DNA of 32,691 nt, taken from Cytophagaceae bacterium (GTDB taxonomy: Bacteria > Bacteroidota > Bacteroidia > Cytophagales > Flexibacteraceae). Numbering within the stretch: position 1 is the stretch's first letter; every line of letters starts with the position of its first letter. A model generated the notes under the pieces. It did no database searches and had not been told where the DNA came from. It saw only the letters and a list, made by a program, of their open reading frames with translations. Location of the stretch: the NCBI GenBank assembly GCA_027485575.1, contig JAIXQU010000073.1, positions 1 through 32,691 on the forward strand, given 5' to 3'. This document shows, piece after piece, positions 16,533 through 26,233 of this stretch. A program made the translations under genes and the position numbers.

Positions 16533-17759
16533 TTATTCTTCAATGTAATCCAGGTCTTTTCCAAAGGTTTCATGAACCCTGTATGTTCCCCAGGCAGCCA
16601 GGGCAAGGCAAATAAACCCAACAATTAAAGCAGCACCGACTGGATCGAAAAGTGCACTTTCAAAATATTTGTATCCCAAAGTAATTGGAACAACTGCGCC
16701 CCTGACAAAATTTGGAACAGTATTGGCAACAGTAGAACGAAGATTTGTTCCAAATTGTTCTGCAGCAACCGTTACAAACAAAGCCCAATAACCTGTTGCG
16801 GCCCCTAAAAGGAAACACAATAAGGAAAACATGTTGGCAGAAATTTCTCTGGAAAATAGAAATACGAGCACCAGAATCAGGTTGGCGATGAGGTACCCAA
16901 AAATAATTTTACGTCGGTTTTTGAAAATCTGGCTAAAAAAACCAGAAATTAAATCGCCAAAACTTAGTCCTAAATAAGCAAAAAGAACAGAATCAGCAAC
17001 CGTTACCTGCCCTTCTGTAATTCCTATCTGGTATGCAAAACGTTCTGAGAGATTTATTAAAATGCCAATAACAAACCAAACCGGAAGGCCGATCACAATG
17101 CAGCCCAGATATCTGAAAATTCTATCCTTGGAACTGAATAAAACCAAAAGGTTTCCTTGCTTCAGGGCTTTACCTTTCATGTTTTTGAACATTCCTGATT
17201 CCAGACTGGAAACCCGAAGGAGCAAAATCAACAGACCCATTACTCCACCTGTAATATATGCCAACTGCCAATCTATTCTGCCAACAAAACTTGCCACAAC
17301 CGCACCCAATGCGCCAAGAGTTACAATTATCATTGTGCCATAGCCTCGTTTTTCTTTATCCATAGATTCAAGAACCAGCGTAATACCCGCACCCAACTCT
17401 CCAGCCAAACCTACACCCGCTACAAACCTGCAAAGCCCATACATTTCGATGTTGGTTACAAAAGCATTGGCAATGTTGGCCAGGGAATACATCAGAATAG
17501 ACCCAAACAATACCGATGCTCTGCCCTTTTTATCTCCTAAAATTCCCCATAATATTCCTCCCAGCAACATACCAATCATTTGAAGGTTGAATAGGAAAAT
17601 TTCCTGCGTTTTGAAAGCTTCACCTACATATCCGATTGCTTCCAGACTTCGTTTTTTTACAACGTTAAAGATGATAAGGTCATAGATATCAACAAAATAG
17701 CCAATTGCAGAAATAATAACTGCTGCATTGAATACACCTTTTTTGAGAGGTTCTGACAT
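16533..17759 (-). CDS. MFS transporter (metabolite:H+ symporter-like)
   Basis: The 408-residue inner-membrane protein has about 12 hydrophobic segments. The MFS motif A appears as GDKKGRASV after the second segment. RFVAGVGLAGELGAGITLV in the fourth segment is the pattern of the sugar/metabolite-proton symporter branch (relatives of ShiA, ProP and KgtP). AEQFGTNLRSTVANTVPNFVRG in the second half agrees with that branch. The substrate cannot be told. It is the first gene of a probable two-gene unit with folA. Confidence 0.87.
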   Translation of the reverse strand: MSEPLKKGVFNAAVIISAIGYFVDIYDLIIFNVVKKRSLEAIGYVGEAFKTQEIFLFNLQMIGMLLGGILWGILGDKKGRASVLFGSILMYSLANIANAFVTNIEMYGLCRFVAGVGLAGELGAGITLVLESMDKEKRGYGTMIIVTLGALGAVVASFVGRIDWQLAYITGGVMGLLILLLRVSSLESGMFKNMKGKALKQGNLLVLFSSKDRIFRYLGCIVIGLPVWFVIGILINLSERFAYQIGITEGQVTVADSVLFAYLGLSFGDLISGFFSQIFKNRRKIIFGYLIANLILVLVFLFSREISANMFSLLCFLLGAATGYWALFVTVAAEQFGTNLRSTVANTVPNFVRGAVVPITLGYKYFESALFDPVGAALIVGFICLALAAWGTYRVHETFGKDLDYIEE

Positions 17760-17862
17760 TCGGTTGTTTTGGAATGATTTAAAATATGAGAATTTTTCTA
17801 AAACAGAAGTGGGTGCAATGATAAGGATACCTTTTGAAGAATCTGAACTTGAATTTTATTGT

Positions 17863-18052
17863 GCTTAATCCGGATTTGTCATTATGACTTCGTTTTGATA
17901 GGCTAATAAGCAAAAAATCAGGACTCCAAATTCGGAGCAGCGCTAAGGATACAGATGGAAAGGTGGCAAAGATTCTGATTTGAAGCAGTTTAGACCCGGA
18001 ATTCCTGCCCGTCGGCAGATGGGGATTTCCTAATGGCAATTCCGGGTTCAAA
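17863..18052 (+). repeat. MITE-like dispersed repeat, copy B
   Basis: This is a 190-bp relative of copy A in the 288-bp gap between the MFS gene and the serine hydrolase gene. Shared landmarks in the same order are GGATTT near the left end, GCAAAAAA, CAGCGCTA, the AAGG and GGCAAAG blocks, GTTTAGAC-CGGAAT, TTTCCTAAT and GCAATTCCGGGTT. Its ends are less well paired than in copy A (10 of 15). The internal arm ACCCGGAATT (17994-18003) pairs perfectly with AATTCCGGGT (18038-18047), giving a 10-bp stem around a 34-base loop. Its right end covers the stop codon of the neighbouring hydrolase gene. Confidence 0.7.
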
Positions 18053-19280
18053 TCAAATCATAAACCAGGCGGAGGATGGTTTTGTAGCCTGCCTTTCTTT
18101 TAAATGTAGAGCCTTTGTCTTTTGGATAGGTTACATTTGTTAAAAATATGATTACCAAATCTTTTTTTGGGTCAACCCAGAATAATGTACCAGTGTAACC
18201 CGTGTGACCAAAAGAGGTTATGGATGCTTTCGGTGGTGCAATTGTCTTTATTCTTTTGCTGGAAGCTGGTTTTTGCCATCCCAAAGCCCGCACATGGCCA
18301 GGTTCTACAAACCATGCAAATTTCTTGATCGTCGCTAATTTTAAAAACCTTTGACCTTTATAAATTCCGCCATCTGAAAGCATTTCTCCAATATTGGAAA
18401 GGTCAGAGGCAGTAGAAAATAAACCAGAAGCCCCGCAAATTCCTGCAAGCTTGGCGGCTTCATCATCATTTACCCATCCATGGTAAATGGGATTTTCTTT
18501 CGTAGGAACAATTCTATCCATTGAAAATCCGTTCACCAGTGGATTAAATGAGGTTGACTTTAAGTTCATTGGATCTAAAAGCCAGTTTTTTAAATAAACA
18601 TCTAAGCGCTTTTTTGTAACTTCTTCAATCAAACATCCCAGTAAAATATAGTTTAGATCCGAATAAATTGTTTTCGGCCTACCTGTGAAAGGTAACTGGC
18701 AAAGGTCATTCAGCATGATTTGCCGATACCCTTTGGGTAGGAATTTTCCGCGGTAAGGGTCTGGAAAAGCTGGTGTTGCAATTGGAGAAAATGTCTTTTC
18801 GTTCCATAAGTTGGTGCAAATCAACCAGTAGTTGCTGAAATAGTAAGGAGGTAATCCAGTTTTGTGGGAAAGCAAACGTTCTATTGGGAGTTTTCCCAAG
18901 GGAAATCCTCTTGTGGCCTTTACATATTTACCAAGTGTATCATAAATGTTGACTTTTCCAGTTTCAGCCAGGTGCATGATGGTGGTCGAAACGGCAATGG
19001 CCTTTGTTACAGACGCAAGGTCATACATACTTTTATTGATATCGGGTCGCTTTTTTGAGCCATAATAGGTTTCTCCCCAACTTTTGTAAATAAAATTCTT
19101 GTTCCCTTTTCTAACATACAAGACAGCTCCGGGAAAATCCCTGTTTTTGATATATCTCAAAATTCTGGCATCCAAAGCAGAGGCGGAAGTCACTTTTTTT
19201 GGCTTTTCTGCAAGAGACCTAAGTCCGGAAAAAAGGCAAAACGCCAGACAAATCAGAAAAAAACGGAAATAAAAAATCAA
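18048..19280 (-). CDS. Exported class C beta-lactamase-like serine hydrolase
   Basis: The 410-residue protein of the beta-lactamase/PBP4*/esterase family shows SVTK as the SxxK motif (Ser90, Lys93), IYSDLNYILLG with YSD in the YxN position (Tyr206), and HTG (359-361) in the KTG position. YSD and HTG are common in the esterase/transpeptidase-like members, so true beta-lactamase activity is unlikely. A signal segment covers residues 3-22. The start is a TTG at 19278-19280; no ATG fits, and a -7 motif 27 bases upstream supports this start. The TGA stop and the bases after it lie in the end of MITE-like copy B. Confidence 0.88.
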   Translation of the reverse strand: MIFYFRFFLICLAFCLFSGLRSLAEKPKKVTSASALDARILRYIKNRDFPGAVLYVRKGNKNFIYKSWGETYYGSKKRPDINKSMYDLASVTKAIAVSTTIMHLAETGKVNIYDTLGKYVKATRGFPLGKLPIERLLSHKTGLPPYYFSNYWLICTNLWNEKTFSPIATPAFPDPYRGKFLPKGYRQIMLNDLCQLPFTGRPKTIYSDLNYILLGCLIEEVTKKRLDVYLKNWLLDPMNLKSTSFNPLVNGFSMDRIVPTKENPIYHGWVNDDEAAKLAGICGASGLFSTASDLSNIGEMLSDGGIYKGQRFLKLATIKKFAWFVEPGHVRALGWQKPASSKRIKTIAPPKASITSFGHTGYTGTLFWVDPKKDLVIIFLTNVTYPKDKGSTFKRKAGYKTILRLVYDLI

Positions 19281-19306
19281 ATGTAAATTGACGAATTTAT
19301 GCTCCG

Positions 19307-19314
19307 CAAAGCTA
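19307..19314 (-). promoter_or_regulatory. -7 promoter motif of the serine hydrolase gene
   Basis: On the minus strand the bases read TAGCTTTG, an exact TAnnTTTG match. Transcription would begin near 19300, about 20 bases before the TTG start, which argues against a start further upstream. Confidence 0.45.
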
Positions 19315-19386
19315 ATCCAAGATGGTGTGGAAAAGGGAAGAAAATTGATTGTTAACTACATTTTTCAAAACTTAATTTTCGCAATC

Positions 19387-19420
19387 TTTGACCTGGATTT
19401 ACAAAGAGCTGGTATTTTTT
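19387..19420 (+). promoter_or_regulatory. Candidate promoter of the T9SS subtilisin gene
   Basis: TTTG (19387-19390) is followed after 22 bases by TATTTTTT (19413-19420), a 7-of-8 match to TAnnTTTG with near-standard spacing to the -33 element. The leader would be about 85 bases. Confidence 0.35.
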
Positions 19421-19512
19421 ATACGTTAAGATGGTGTTTCTATTCACTCCTCTAAAATCCTTAAACAATAAAAATATAATAGAGTTAATTCGATTTCGTT
19501 GAACCAGAGAAC

Positions 19513-22500
19513 ATGCAAAAATATTTTACCGCGTTTGTCTTATATCTATTTTGTAGTTTCCTAAGCTTTAGTCAAAATAATACTGATTTTACATTGCTGT
19601 TAAAATCGGGCAACCAAATACCGATATCGAATAGCGCAAGTTTTAATCCGGATAGAGAAACCATTGAAATAAAATCGTTTGAAGGCAAGTGTTATTTGCT
19701 GGCTCAGTTCCTGGAAATGCCCAATGATGCAGCCAAACAAAAGCTAAGTACGGAACTTGGCGTGGAATTTCTGGATTACATTCCAAACAACGCCTTCATA
19801 ATTTCCATTCCAAGCCAAAATGCAATTTCCAGCCTCAAAGGATATGGAATCAGGTATTTGGAATTCGTTTCTGAAAACATAAAACTAAACCAGGCCCTTT
19901 TGTTTGTTTCAGATGTACCCGCTTACGCAAAGCAAGGGAGTGATGTAATCGTTAATATTTCCGTTTATTCGAAAACAGAGGTAAAAAAGATTGTTGCTGA
20001 ACTTTCCCAAAAAGGATTAAAAAACATAAAGCAAAGGCCAAATGCCAACACTTTTACTGGAGAAACTGCATTTGAAAATATTAAAAACATAGCCAAAATT
20101 CCAGCAGTTCAGTGGATTGAACCCGGTGGACAAAAAGATGAAATCAACAATTATGCAGGCGTGGCCACCCACAGAGACAATGTATTAAACAACAGCTTAG
20201 GCAGAAATTTACGAGGTCAAAATATTTGTGGAGGGGTTGGAGATGGTGGTTTTGTGAGGCCACACCTCGATTTTGGAACAAGACTAATCAACGTAAATCC
20301 AAATACGATAGTTTCTTTTGGCGACCATGGTGACCACGTTTCCGGCACTGTTGGGGGAGCAGGCGTTATCAATCCGGACAACAGAGGAATGGCACCTGAA
20401 TGCTCCCTTGTGACAGAGCAAACCAGCGCCATTGTTTGGGGAGCGCCAACTTTTTACAGTACCTATAAAATGGTGGTTACCAATAATTCTTACGGATTTG
20501 CCATTGCATGTCCTGCAACTGGAACCTATGGAAGCTATGGAACTACTTCAAGGGATATTGACCAGCAACTTCTGGCCAACCCAAAAATCATGCATTGCTT
20601 TGCAGCTTCCAATGATGGAGGTATAACACCTTGCGGAAGTTATACTGGAGGATTTGGAACCATTTCAAATGGCTATGGAAATTCAAAAAATGCCCTTATT
20701 GTAGGTGCCGCAAGTTCAGATGATGTCCTGGCAGGATTTAGCAGTCGGGGGCCTTGTGGAGACGGACGGGTAAAGCCGGAAATTGTGGCTGTTGGAACTT
20801 CTGTAAATTCCACCATTCCAACAAATGCATATGGTTTAAAACAAGGAACGAGTATGGCCACTCCCGGAGTAACGGGTTCGCTATTATTGCTTTATCAAAG
20901 GTTCAGACAGTTAAATTCTGGCCAGGACCCAGATGGTGCGTTGATAAAAGCTGTAACCTGTAACACTGCTGATGATGTTGGAAATGCCAACGTAGATTAC
21001 CGTCATGGCTTTGGAAGAATCAACATGCTAAGGGCAGTAACTGCTTTAGAGGAAAGCCGATACATCACCAATTCGATAAGCCAGGGAGGTACTTTGGATT
21101 ACACCTTAACAGTTCCTGCCGGTGTTTCTCAGGTTAGGGTTTTGTTGTATTGGGCAGATAAAGAAGCCTCCGCTTCAGCTTCCCCGGCTTTGGTTAACAA
21201 TTTGAATCTTCAGGTAATTGACCCATCGGCCGTAGCCTGGAATCCTTGGACTTTAGACCCAACACCAGCCATTGTTAATGCCAATACTGTGGCAACAAGA
21301 GGTGTAGATAACCTCAATAATATTGAACAAGTAACATTAAATACCCCTGTTGCCGGAAATTATACCATGCGGATAACTGGACCAAGTATTCCATTTGGTC
21401 CTCAGAAATTTTATCTGGTGTATGAAAATTTGAGTCCATCTGTAACGGTTACGCATCCTTTTGGAGGTGAGCTTTTCACACCGGGAACCACACAAACCAT
21501 CCGTTGGGATGCCTTTGGATTGACCACCGGAACATTTACACTTCAATATTCCACAGATGAAGGTACAAACTGGACCAATATCACCACCGCTCAAAACATA
21601 GCAAACAGAAGATTTAACTGGACTGTTCCTGCCATTGCTTCTGACAAAATGAGGGTTCGGGTTTTACAGGTTGGCGGTGCAGGTTTAAGCGATTTAAGTG
21701 ACTATAATTTTACCGTCCTGGGAACTCCGGTTCCAGTTGCTACAGTTTGCGACAGGCATGTTTACTTATCCTGGCCAGCCGTAGCAAATACTTCCTCTTA
21801 TGAAGTTTATAGATGGAACGGCAGCAGTTTCGATTTGGCTGCGACGACTTCAGGCACAAGTTTTAGCTTTTCTAATCTTGTAAATGGGCAACAGTATTGG
21901 TATGCCGTAAGGGGCGTTCATTCTTCAGGATATTTTAGTCGGAGAAGCACTGCAATTTCTGGAACTCCTTCTGCATTAACCGCTTGCCCTATTACCAATG
22001 ACATTGGGATTTATGCCATTGTGGCCCCGATTGATGGAAGAGAGTCAACATCGAATTCAAGAACAGCGGCTGAATCAATCCAGGTAACTTTGAAAAACTA
22101 CGGAAATAACAACCTGAATCTGGTTTCTGTTCCTCTCAATTACACTCTGAATGGAGGGCCTACCCAAACAACGTTTTTTACAGGATTACTTAATGCCAAT
22201 ACTTTAACTAGTACTTTGACTTTTTCATCTCCAGCAAATATGGCAAGCCCGGGAAGCTATAATTTTGTTATCTGGTCAGATCTGGCTGGTGACAACAATG
22301 CCAGCAACAATGCCATTTCGTTAACGGTGCGACAACTCGCAAATTCGGCCATAACACTTCCGCTTACTGAAAATTTTGAATCAGCAACGCCAGCAACCTA
22401 TTTAAATACAGCTTTTGGCATTCCAGGAATTACCAGATTTGATTTCAGCGGAAATAACGCCAGCTCCAGGTTAAGGACCAATTTTCTACCAGCCATTGAA

Positions 22501-24831
22501 GGTATCACAAGCACAAGAACCATTACAATGGACCGCTCCACTTCGGGTGTAAATGTGCAGAACTCGCTCATTTACACTGTTAATATGAGTGGATATAGCA
22601 CCACGTCAAGCATTTTAATTGATTTTGACTACATGCACCATGGGGAATTAAACAACACATGGGAAAGAGTCTGGGCAAGAGGAACAGATGCGCAGGCCTG
22701 GGTCCAGGTGTATGATTTGTTTGCCAACCAGGGCGTAGCCGGAACGGTAAATAAAGTGCGAGGATTGGACATCAAATCTGCCTTGGGGGCACAAACCATT
22801 GGAACAAGCTTTCAAATTCGTTTTGGCAGCGAACCAGGAAATACAGCTACCAGCACCACATTAAATCAGGGTTATACTTTTGATAATGTGCGGCTTTCTG
22901 AAGGTGGAAATGATTTGGCCCTGGTTTCTGTTTTAAATCCGGTTTCGTCTTGTGGCGCAAGTGGCGCACAAAATCTGACGGTGCGGGTTAGGAATAATTC
23001 AAGTGCTGTCCTTTCAAATATCCCCATTCAATATCGGATTAACAATCAGTCAGTGGTAACAGCCTCTATTCCGGGCTTAACACCCGGCCAAACCCTTGAT
23101 TTTACCTTTCCTGACCAAATAACGCTAACCGGAAGTCCAACATATAACATTTCAGTTTGGGTTGATTGGACGGGGCCAAGTCCACAGGCAGATTTGTATA
23201 AAATCAATGATTCAATCAAAAATTTTGTAGTAGTACCAACTGTGGTTAGCTATCCTTATCTGGAAGGGTTTGAAGCGGGCAATTCTGGCTGGATAGCTGG
23301 AGGAACCAATTCAACCTGGGTAGCAACCATCCCTACACCCGCGAAGAGTCAAATCAAAAATGCTGCCAATGGAAGTATTTGTTGGGTAACGAATGCTTTT
23401 GGCAACTATGCTGACAATTCAGATTCCTGGGTAGAATCACCATGTTTTAATCTAACAGGTTTAAGTAATGGCATGGTTTCTTTCTCTTATGCTTCGGTTA
23501 CTGAGAAGGATTGGGATTTTGTTTGGGTAGAATATTCTGCCAATGGTGGCGCATGGACCAAATTGGGCACTTCCGGACAGCTGGGATCAACCAACTGGTA
23601 TAATAGAACTGCGAATAATACCTGGCATGATGGCCAAACTCCATGGAGAGGTGTTTCCTGCCCGATTCCTGCTGGCGCAGTTTCGGTGAGTACAAAATTC
23701 AGAATCCGCTTTACTTCAGATGGTTCTGTAAACCAGGACGGTGTCGCTTTTGATGATTTTCATATTTATTCTTCAACTGCCATTCACAGTACAGCAGGTG
23801 ATTTATTTAACAGAACCGCCACATCCAATAATTCCGGTAACTGGGTTTTTGTGAACAATGCCTCCGGCCACAGGATTTTTGGGTTTTTAGACAATCAGAA
23901 TTTGGGAACCGTTTCTGTAAATGTTCAGGTAAATAACGGCCCGGTTCGTGAAAATGAAGGTCTTTACTACCTGGATAGAAATTGGGTGGTGAATCCGGCC
24001 AATGGCCTGACTTCCAGCCTTCCTGTTCGGTTTTTTGTGCGTCATCAGGAAATATTGAATCTGATTAACTTTTCTTCCGTTGTAAAATCTTTTCAACAGC
24101 TTGGCTTGCATAAATATTCGGGTCCCATTGAGAACTTTGATTTGTTTGACAACATAGCCGGACCGGGTAGCAGCTTGTTTACCAAAGCAGGAACGTGGGT
24201 GCCTTTTATGGATGGTTATTATTTTGAAACCAGCTTTAATTCAATGTCGGAGTTTCGGTTTGCAGAAGCAGCATTTACTGAGAATACCCCATTAAGCCTA
24301 AGTCAGATTTGGTTGTCTGGAAGAAAAGAAACGAATGGAAATCATGTTCTCAGATACAAATTGGATGATGTTGAAAGTGCCGAAAGCTTAAAACTACAAA
24401 GGAGTTTTGATGGCCACCATTTTGATGAAATATCAGAAATAGGCATTTCCAAGGAAGGCCTTCATATTGAAAAAATAACCAAAGCAGAAGCCAGAAAACT
24501 GGTTTACTATAAACTTGTTGGAAAAGAAAAGGGAGGTAAGCTGCTTTCGTCCAACGTAGTGATGATGGGAAATCTGTATGAGGGACGAATAACCATGCGG
24601 CCAAATCCGGCAATGGATCAAATTACATTTTCTTCGTTTTCGGGTGCTGAAGATGATTTTGAATTGTTAATGACCGATGTAACAGGAAAACAGGTTTACA
24701 GAGGTGTGGAGCAAATGTCGGATGGCAATTTTCAATTGAACCTTAAATCGCTTGGACTGCCAAAAGGATTGTATTACATACGGTTGCGGTCGGATTCAGA
24801 AAATAGTACCCACAAGTTGATATTGGAATAA
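19513..24831 (+). CDS. Giant T9SS-secreted subtilisin-like protease (S8)
   Basis: The 1772-residue protein has a signal peptide (1-20), then an inhibitor-like prodomain (about 50-130). The S8 catalytic domain (about 215-505) has the likely triad Asp244 (GVGDGGF), His272 (DHGDHVSGT) and Ser447 (GTSMATPG), with the oxyanion Asn367 (AASNDGG). After it come a jelly-roll segment (about 515-640), Ig-like repeats (Ser/Thr-rich, about 645-735), a fibronectin III module (about 737-817), CARDB-like segments (for example about 830-940 and 1140-1240), a MAM/jelly-roll-like module (about 1250-1420), and a C-terminal T9SS type A sorting domain (last ~75 residues: RPNPAMDQITFSS, LPKGLYYIRL, HKLILE). It should be exported through T9SS and cut external proteins. 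The His motif is HGDH instead of HGTH. Confidence 0.92.
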   Translation: MQKYFTAFVLYLFCSFLSFSQNNTDFTLLLKSGNQIPISNSASFNPDRETIEIKSFEGKCYLLAQFLEMPNDAAKQKLSTELGVEFLDYIPNNAFIISIPSQNAISSLKGYGIRYLEFVSENIKLNQALLFVSDVPAYAKQGSDVIVNISVYSKTEVKKIVAELSQKGLKNIKQRPNANTFTGETAFENIKNIAKIPAVQWIEPGGQKDEINNYAGVATHRDNVLNNSLGRNLRGQNICGGVGDGGFVRPHLDFGTRLINVNPNTIVSFGDHGDHVSGTVGGAGVINPDNRGMAPECSLVTEQTSAIVWGAPTFYSTYKMVVTNNSYGFAIACPATGTYGSYGTTSRDIDQQLLANPKIMHCFAASNDGGITPCGSYTGGFGTISNGYGNSKNALIVGAASSDDVLAGFSSRGPCGDGRVKPEIVAVGTSVNSTIPTNAYGLKQGTSMATPGVTGSLLLLYQRFRQLNSGQDPDGALIKAVTCNTADDVGNANVDYRHGFGRINMLRAVTALEESRYITNSISQGGTLDYTLTVPAGVSQVRVLLYWADKEASASASPALVNNLNLQVIDPSAVAWNPWTLDPTPAIVNANTVATRGVDNLNNIEQVTLNTPVAGNYTMRITGPSIPFGPQKFYLVYENLSPSVTVTHPFGGELFTPGTTQTIRWDAFGLTTGTFTLQYSTDEGTNWTNITTAQNIANRRFNWTVPAIASDKMRVRVLQVGGAGLSDLSDYNFTVLGTPVPVATVCDRHVYLSWPAVANTSSYEVYRWNGSSFDLAATTSGTSFSFSNLVNGQQYWYAVRGVHSSGYFSRRSTAISGTPSALTACPITNDIGIYAIVAPIDGRESTSNSRTAAESIQVTLKNYGNNNLNLVSVPLNYTLNGGPTQTTFFTGLLNANTLTSTLTFSSPANMASPGSYNFVIWSDLAGDNNASNNAISLTVRQLANSAITLPLTENFESATPATYLNTAFGIPGITRFDFSGNNASSRLRTNFLPAIEGITSTRTITMDRSTSGVNVQNSLIYTVNMSGYSTTSSILIDFDYMHHGELNNTWERVWARGTDAQAWVQVYDLFANQGVAGTVNKVRGLDIKSALGAQTIGTSFQIRFGSEPGNTATSTTLNQGYTFDNVRLSEGGNDLALVSVLNPVSSCGASGAQNLTVRVRNNSSAVLSNIPIQYRINNQSVVTASIPGLTPGQTLDFTFPDQITLTGSPTYNISVWVDWTGPSPQADLYKINDSIKNFVVVPTVVSYPYLEGFEAGNSGWIAGGTNSTWVATIPTPAKSQIKNAANGSICWVTNAFGNYADNSDSWVESPCFNLTGLSNGMVSFSYASVTEKDWDFVWVEYSANGGAWTKLGTSGQLGSTNWYNRTANNTWHDGQTPWRGVSCPIPAGAVSVSTKFRIRFTSDGSVNQDGVAFDDFHIYSSTAIHSTAGDLFNRTATSNNSGNWVFVNNASGHRIFGFLDNQNLGTVSVNVQVNNGPVRENEGLYYLDRNWVVNPANGLTSSLPVRFFVRHQEILNLINFSSVVKSFQQLGLHKYSGPIENFDLFDNIAGPGSSLFTKAGTWVPFMDGYYFETSFNSMSEFRFAEAAFTENTPLSLSQIWLSGRKETNGNHVLRYKLDDVESAESLKLQRSFDGHHFDEISEIGISKEGLHIEKITKAEARKLVYYKLVGKEKGGKLLSSNVVMMGNLYEGRITMRPNPAMDQITFSSFSGAEDDFELLMTDVTGKQVYRGVEQMSDGNFQLNLKSLGLPKGLYYIRLRSDSENSTHKLILE

Positions 24832-24848
24832 AATTTATCCCAAAATCC

Positions 24849-24939
24849 GCAATAGAAAATCAATCATTTAAATCCTATTGCTTAGTTCGGGTTTATCAAC
24901 CAGACCTGTTTAGGCCACTCCCATTTTGAGTTAAACAGG
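24849..24939. other. Two hairpins between the subtilisin and thiolase genes
   Basis: GCAATAG (24849-24855) pairs with CTATTGC (24875-24881), and CCTGTTTA (24905-24912) pairs with TAAACAGG (24932-24939). Both stems are perfect and both loops are 19 bases. Neither is followed by a strong T-run. They may mark the transcript end or a leader structure of the thiolase gene. Confidence 0.35.
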
Positions 24940-25024
24940 AGACTTCTGTTGTGAATAAATCCGTTTAATAATTCTGGAAAATCCTTCAGATTTGTGGGAT
25001 TAAAATACACCAATCAAATTTGAC

Positions 25025-26233
25025 ATGAACGACGCTTTTATCGTAGATGGAGCCCGCACACCAATAGGAAATTTTGGAGGAACACTTTCCACAGTCAGGG
25101 CAGATGACCTGTCCGCCTTTTCAATTAAAGCCATGATGGACAGACATCCGGAAATTCCTGGAGACGCCATCGCAGAGGTGATTCTGGGTTGCGCCAACCA
25201 GGCTGGAGAAGACAACCGGAATGTTGCAAGGATGAGTTTGTTGCTTGCAGGTTTGCCGGTTTCAGTGCCAGGGGAAACGGTCAACAGGCTATGTGCTTCC
25301 GGTTTATCTGCTGTGGTTCAAGCTTCGAGGGCCATAAAACTTGGAGACGGTGATTTGATAATTGCCGGTGGTGTGGAGCAAATGACCCGTTCTCCATGGG
25401 TGATTTCGAAAACTTCCACGCCTTTTGGTAGAGATGCCGAGATGTTTGATTCCAGTTTTGGCTGGCGGTTTGTGAACCGAAAAATGAAAGATATGTATGG
25501 CACAGATGCCATGGGAGAAACAGCTGAAAACCTGGCCGATATGTACAAAATCAATCGGGAGGACCAGGATGCATTTGCATATCGTTCCCAAATGAAAGCA
25601 AGTGAAGCCTCAAAGGCAGGCCGATTTGCAAAGGAAATTGCTCCCGTTTCCATTCCCCAGAAAAAAGGTGATGCACTGATTTTTGACAAAGATGAATTTA
25701 TAAAACCAGGTTCCAGCCTTGAAGGTCTAGCCAAATTAAAACCCGCATTCCGAACCAATGGAGGAACTGTTACAGCAGGAAATGCCTCCGGCTTGAATGA
25801 TGGTTCGGCTGCCGTTTTGATTTCATCAGAATCGGCCATCAAAACCTATAACCTAAAACCGCTGGCCAGAATTGTAAGTTCGGCTGTAGTTGGCGTGGAA
25901 CCACGAATAATGGGCATTGGTCCGGTTGAAGCCAGCAATCAGGCATTGAAAAAAGCGGGACTTTCTATGAAGGACATAAATTTGATTGAGCTCAATGAAG
26001 CCTTTGCAGCCCAAAGTCTGGCCTGCATTCGTGCCTGGGGTTTGGCGGATGACGATGCCAGAATTAACCCAAATGGAGGCGCCATAGCCCTTGGCCATCC
26101 GCTCGGCATGTCAGGTGCCAGAATTGCTTACTCCGCTGCATTGGAATTGGCTTTGACTGGTAAAAAATACGCTTTGGTTACGATGTGCATTGGTGTGGGT
26201 CAGGGTTTTGCGGTGGTTTTGGAGGCGGTTTAG
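25025..26233 (+). CDS. pcaF: 3-oxoadipyl-CoA thiolase-like acetyl-CoA acyltransferase (PcaF/PaaJ type)
   Basis: The 402-residue thiolase has the nucleophile Cys90 (NRLCASG), the catalytic His358 (LGHPLGMSG) and Cys388 (MCIGVGQG). Several segments are those I know from PcaF rather than from short-chain acetoacetyl-CoA thiolases: [28 protein letters not shown], the WRFVN and [15 protein letters not shown] region, and [19 protein letters not shown]. PcaF/PaaJ splits 3-oxoadipyl-CoA into succinyl-CoA and acetyl-CoA at the end of beta-ketoadipate or phenylacetate breakdown. No other pca or paa gene lies in the window, so the protein may also act as a general thiolase. It is complete and appears to be a lone gene at the edge of the AT-rich accessory region. 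Confidence 0.88.
   Translation: MNDAFIVDGARTPIGNFGGTLSTVRADDLSAFSIKAMMDRHPEIPGDAIAEVILGCANQAGEDNRNVARMSLLLAGLPVSVPGETVNRLCASGLSAVVQASRAIKLGDGDLIIAGGVEQMTRSPWVISKTSTPFGRDAEMFDSSFGWRFVNRKMKDMYGTDAMGETAENLADMYKINREDQDAFAYRSQMKASEASKAGRFAKEIAPVSIPQKKGDALIFDKDEFIKPGSSLEGLAKLKPAFRTNGGTVTAGNASGLNDGSAAVLISSESAIKTYNLKPLARIVSSAVVGVEPRIMGIGPVEASNQALKKAGLSMKDINLIELNEAFAAQSLACIRAWGLADDDARINPNGGAIALGHPLGMSGARIAYSAALELALTGKKYALVTMCIGVGQGFAVVLEAV

Noticed and set aside
17779-18051. 90-codon minus-strand open frame between the MFS and hydrolase genes
   Set aside because: It lies over MITE-like copy B and its flank; no family resemblance, so taken as chance.
20217-24621. Several open frames of 60-90 codons on the opposite strand or other frames of the subtilisin gene
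   Set aside because: Their codon pattern follows the real gene's frame in reverse. They lack recognisable domains and starts.
25015-25022. CAAATTTG just before the thiolase ATG as a -7 promoter motif
   Set aside because: It would place the transcription start inside the coding region, so it is not usable as a promoter for the full gene.
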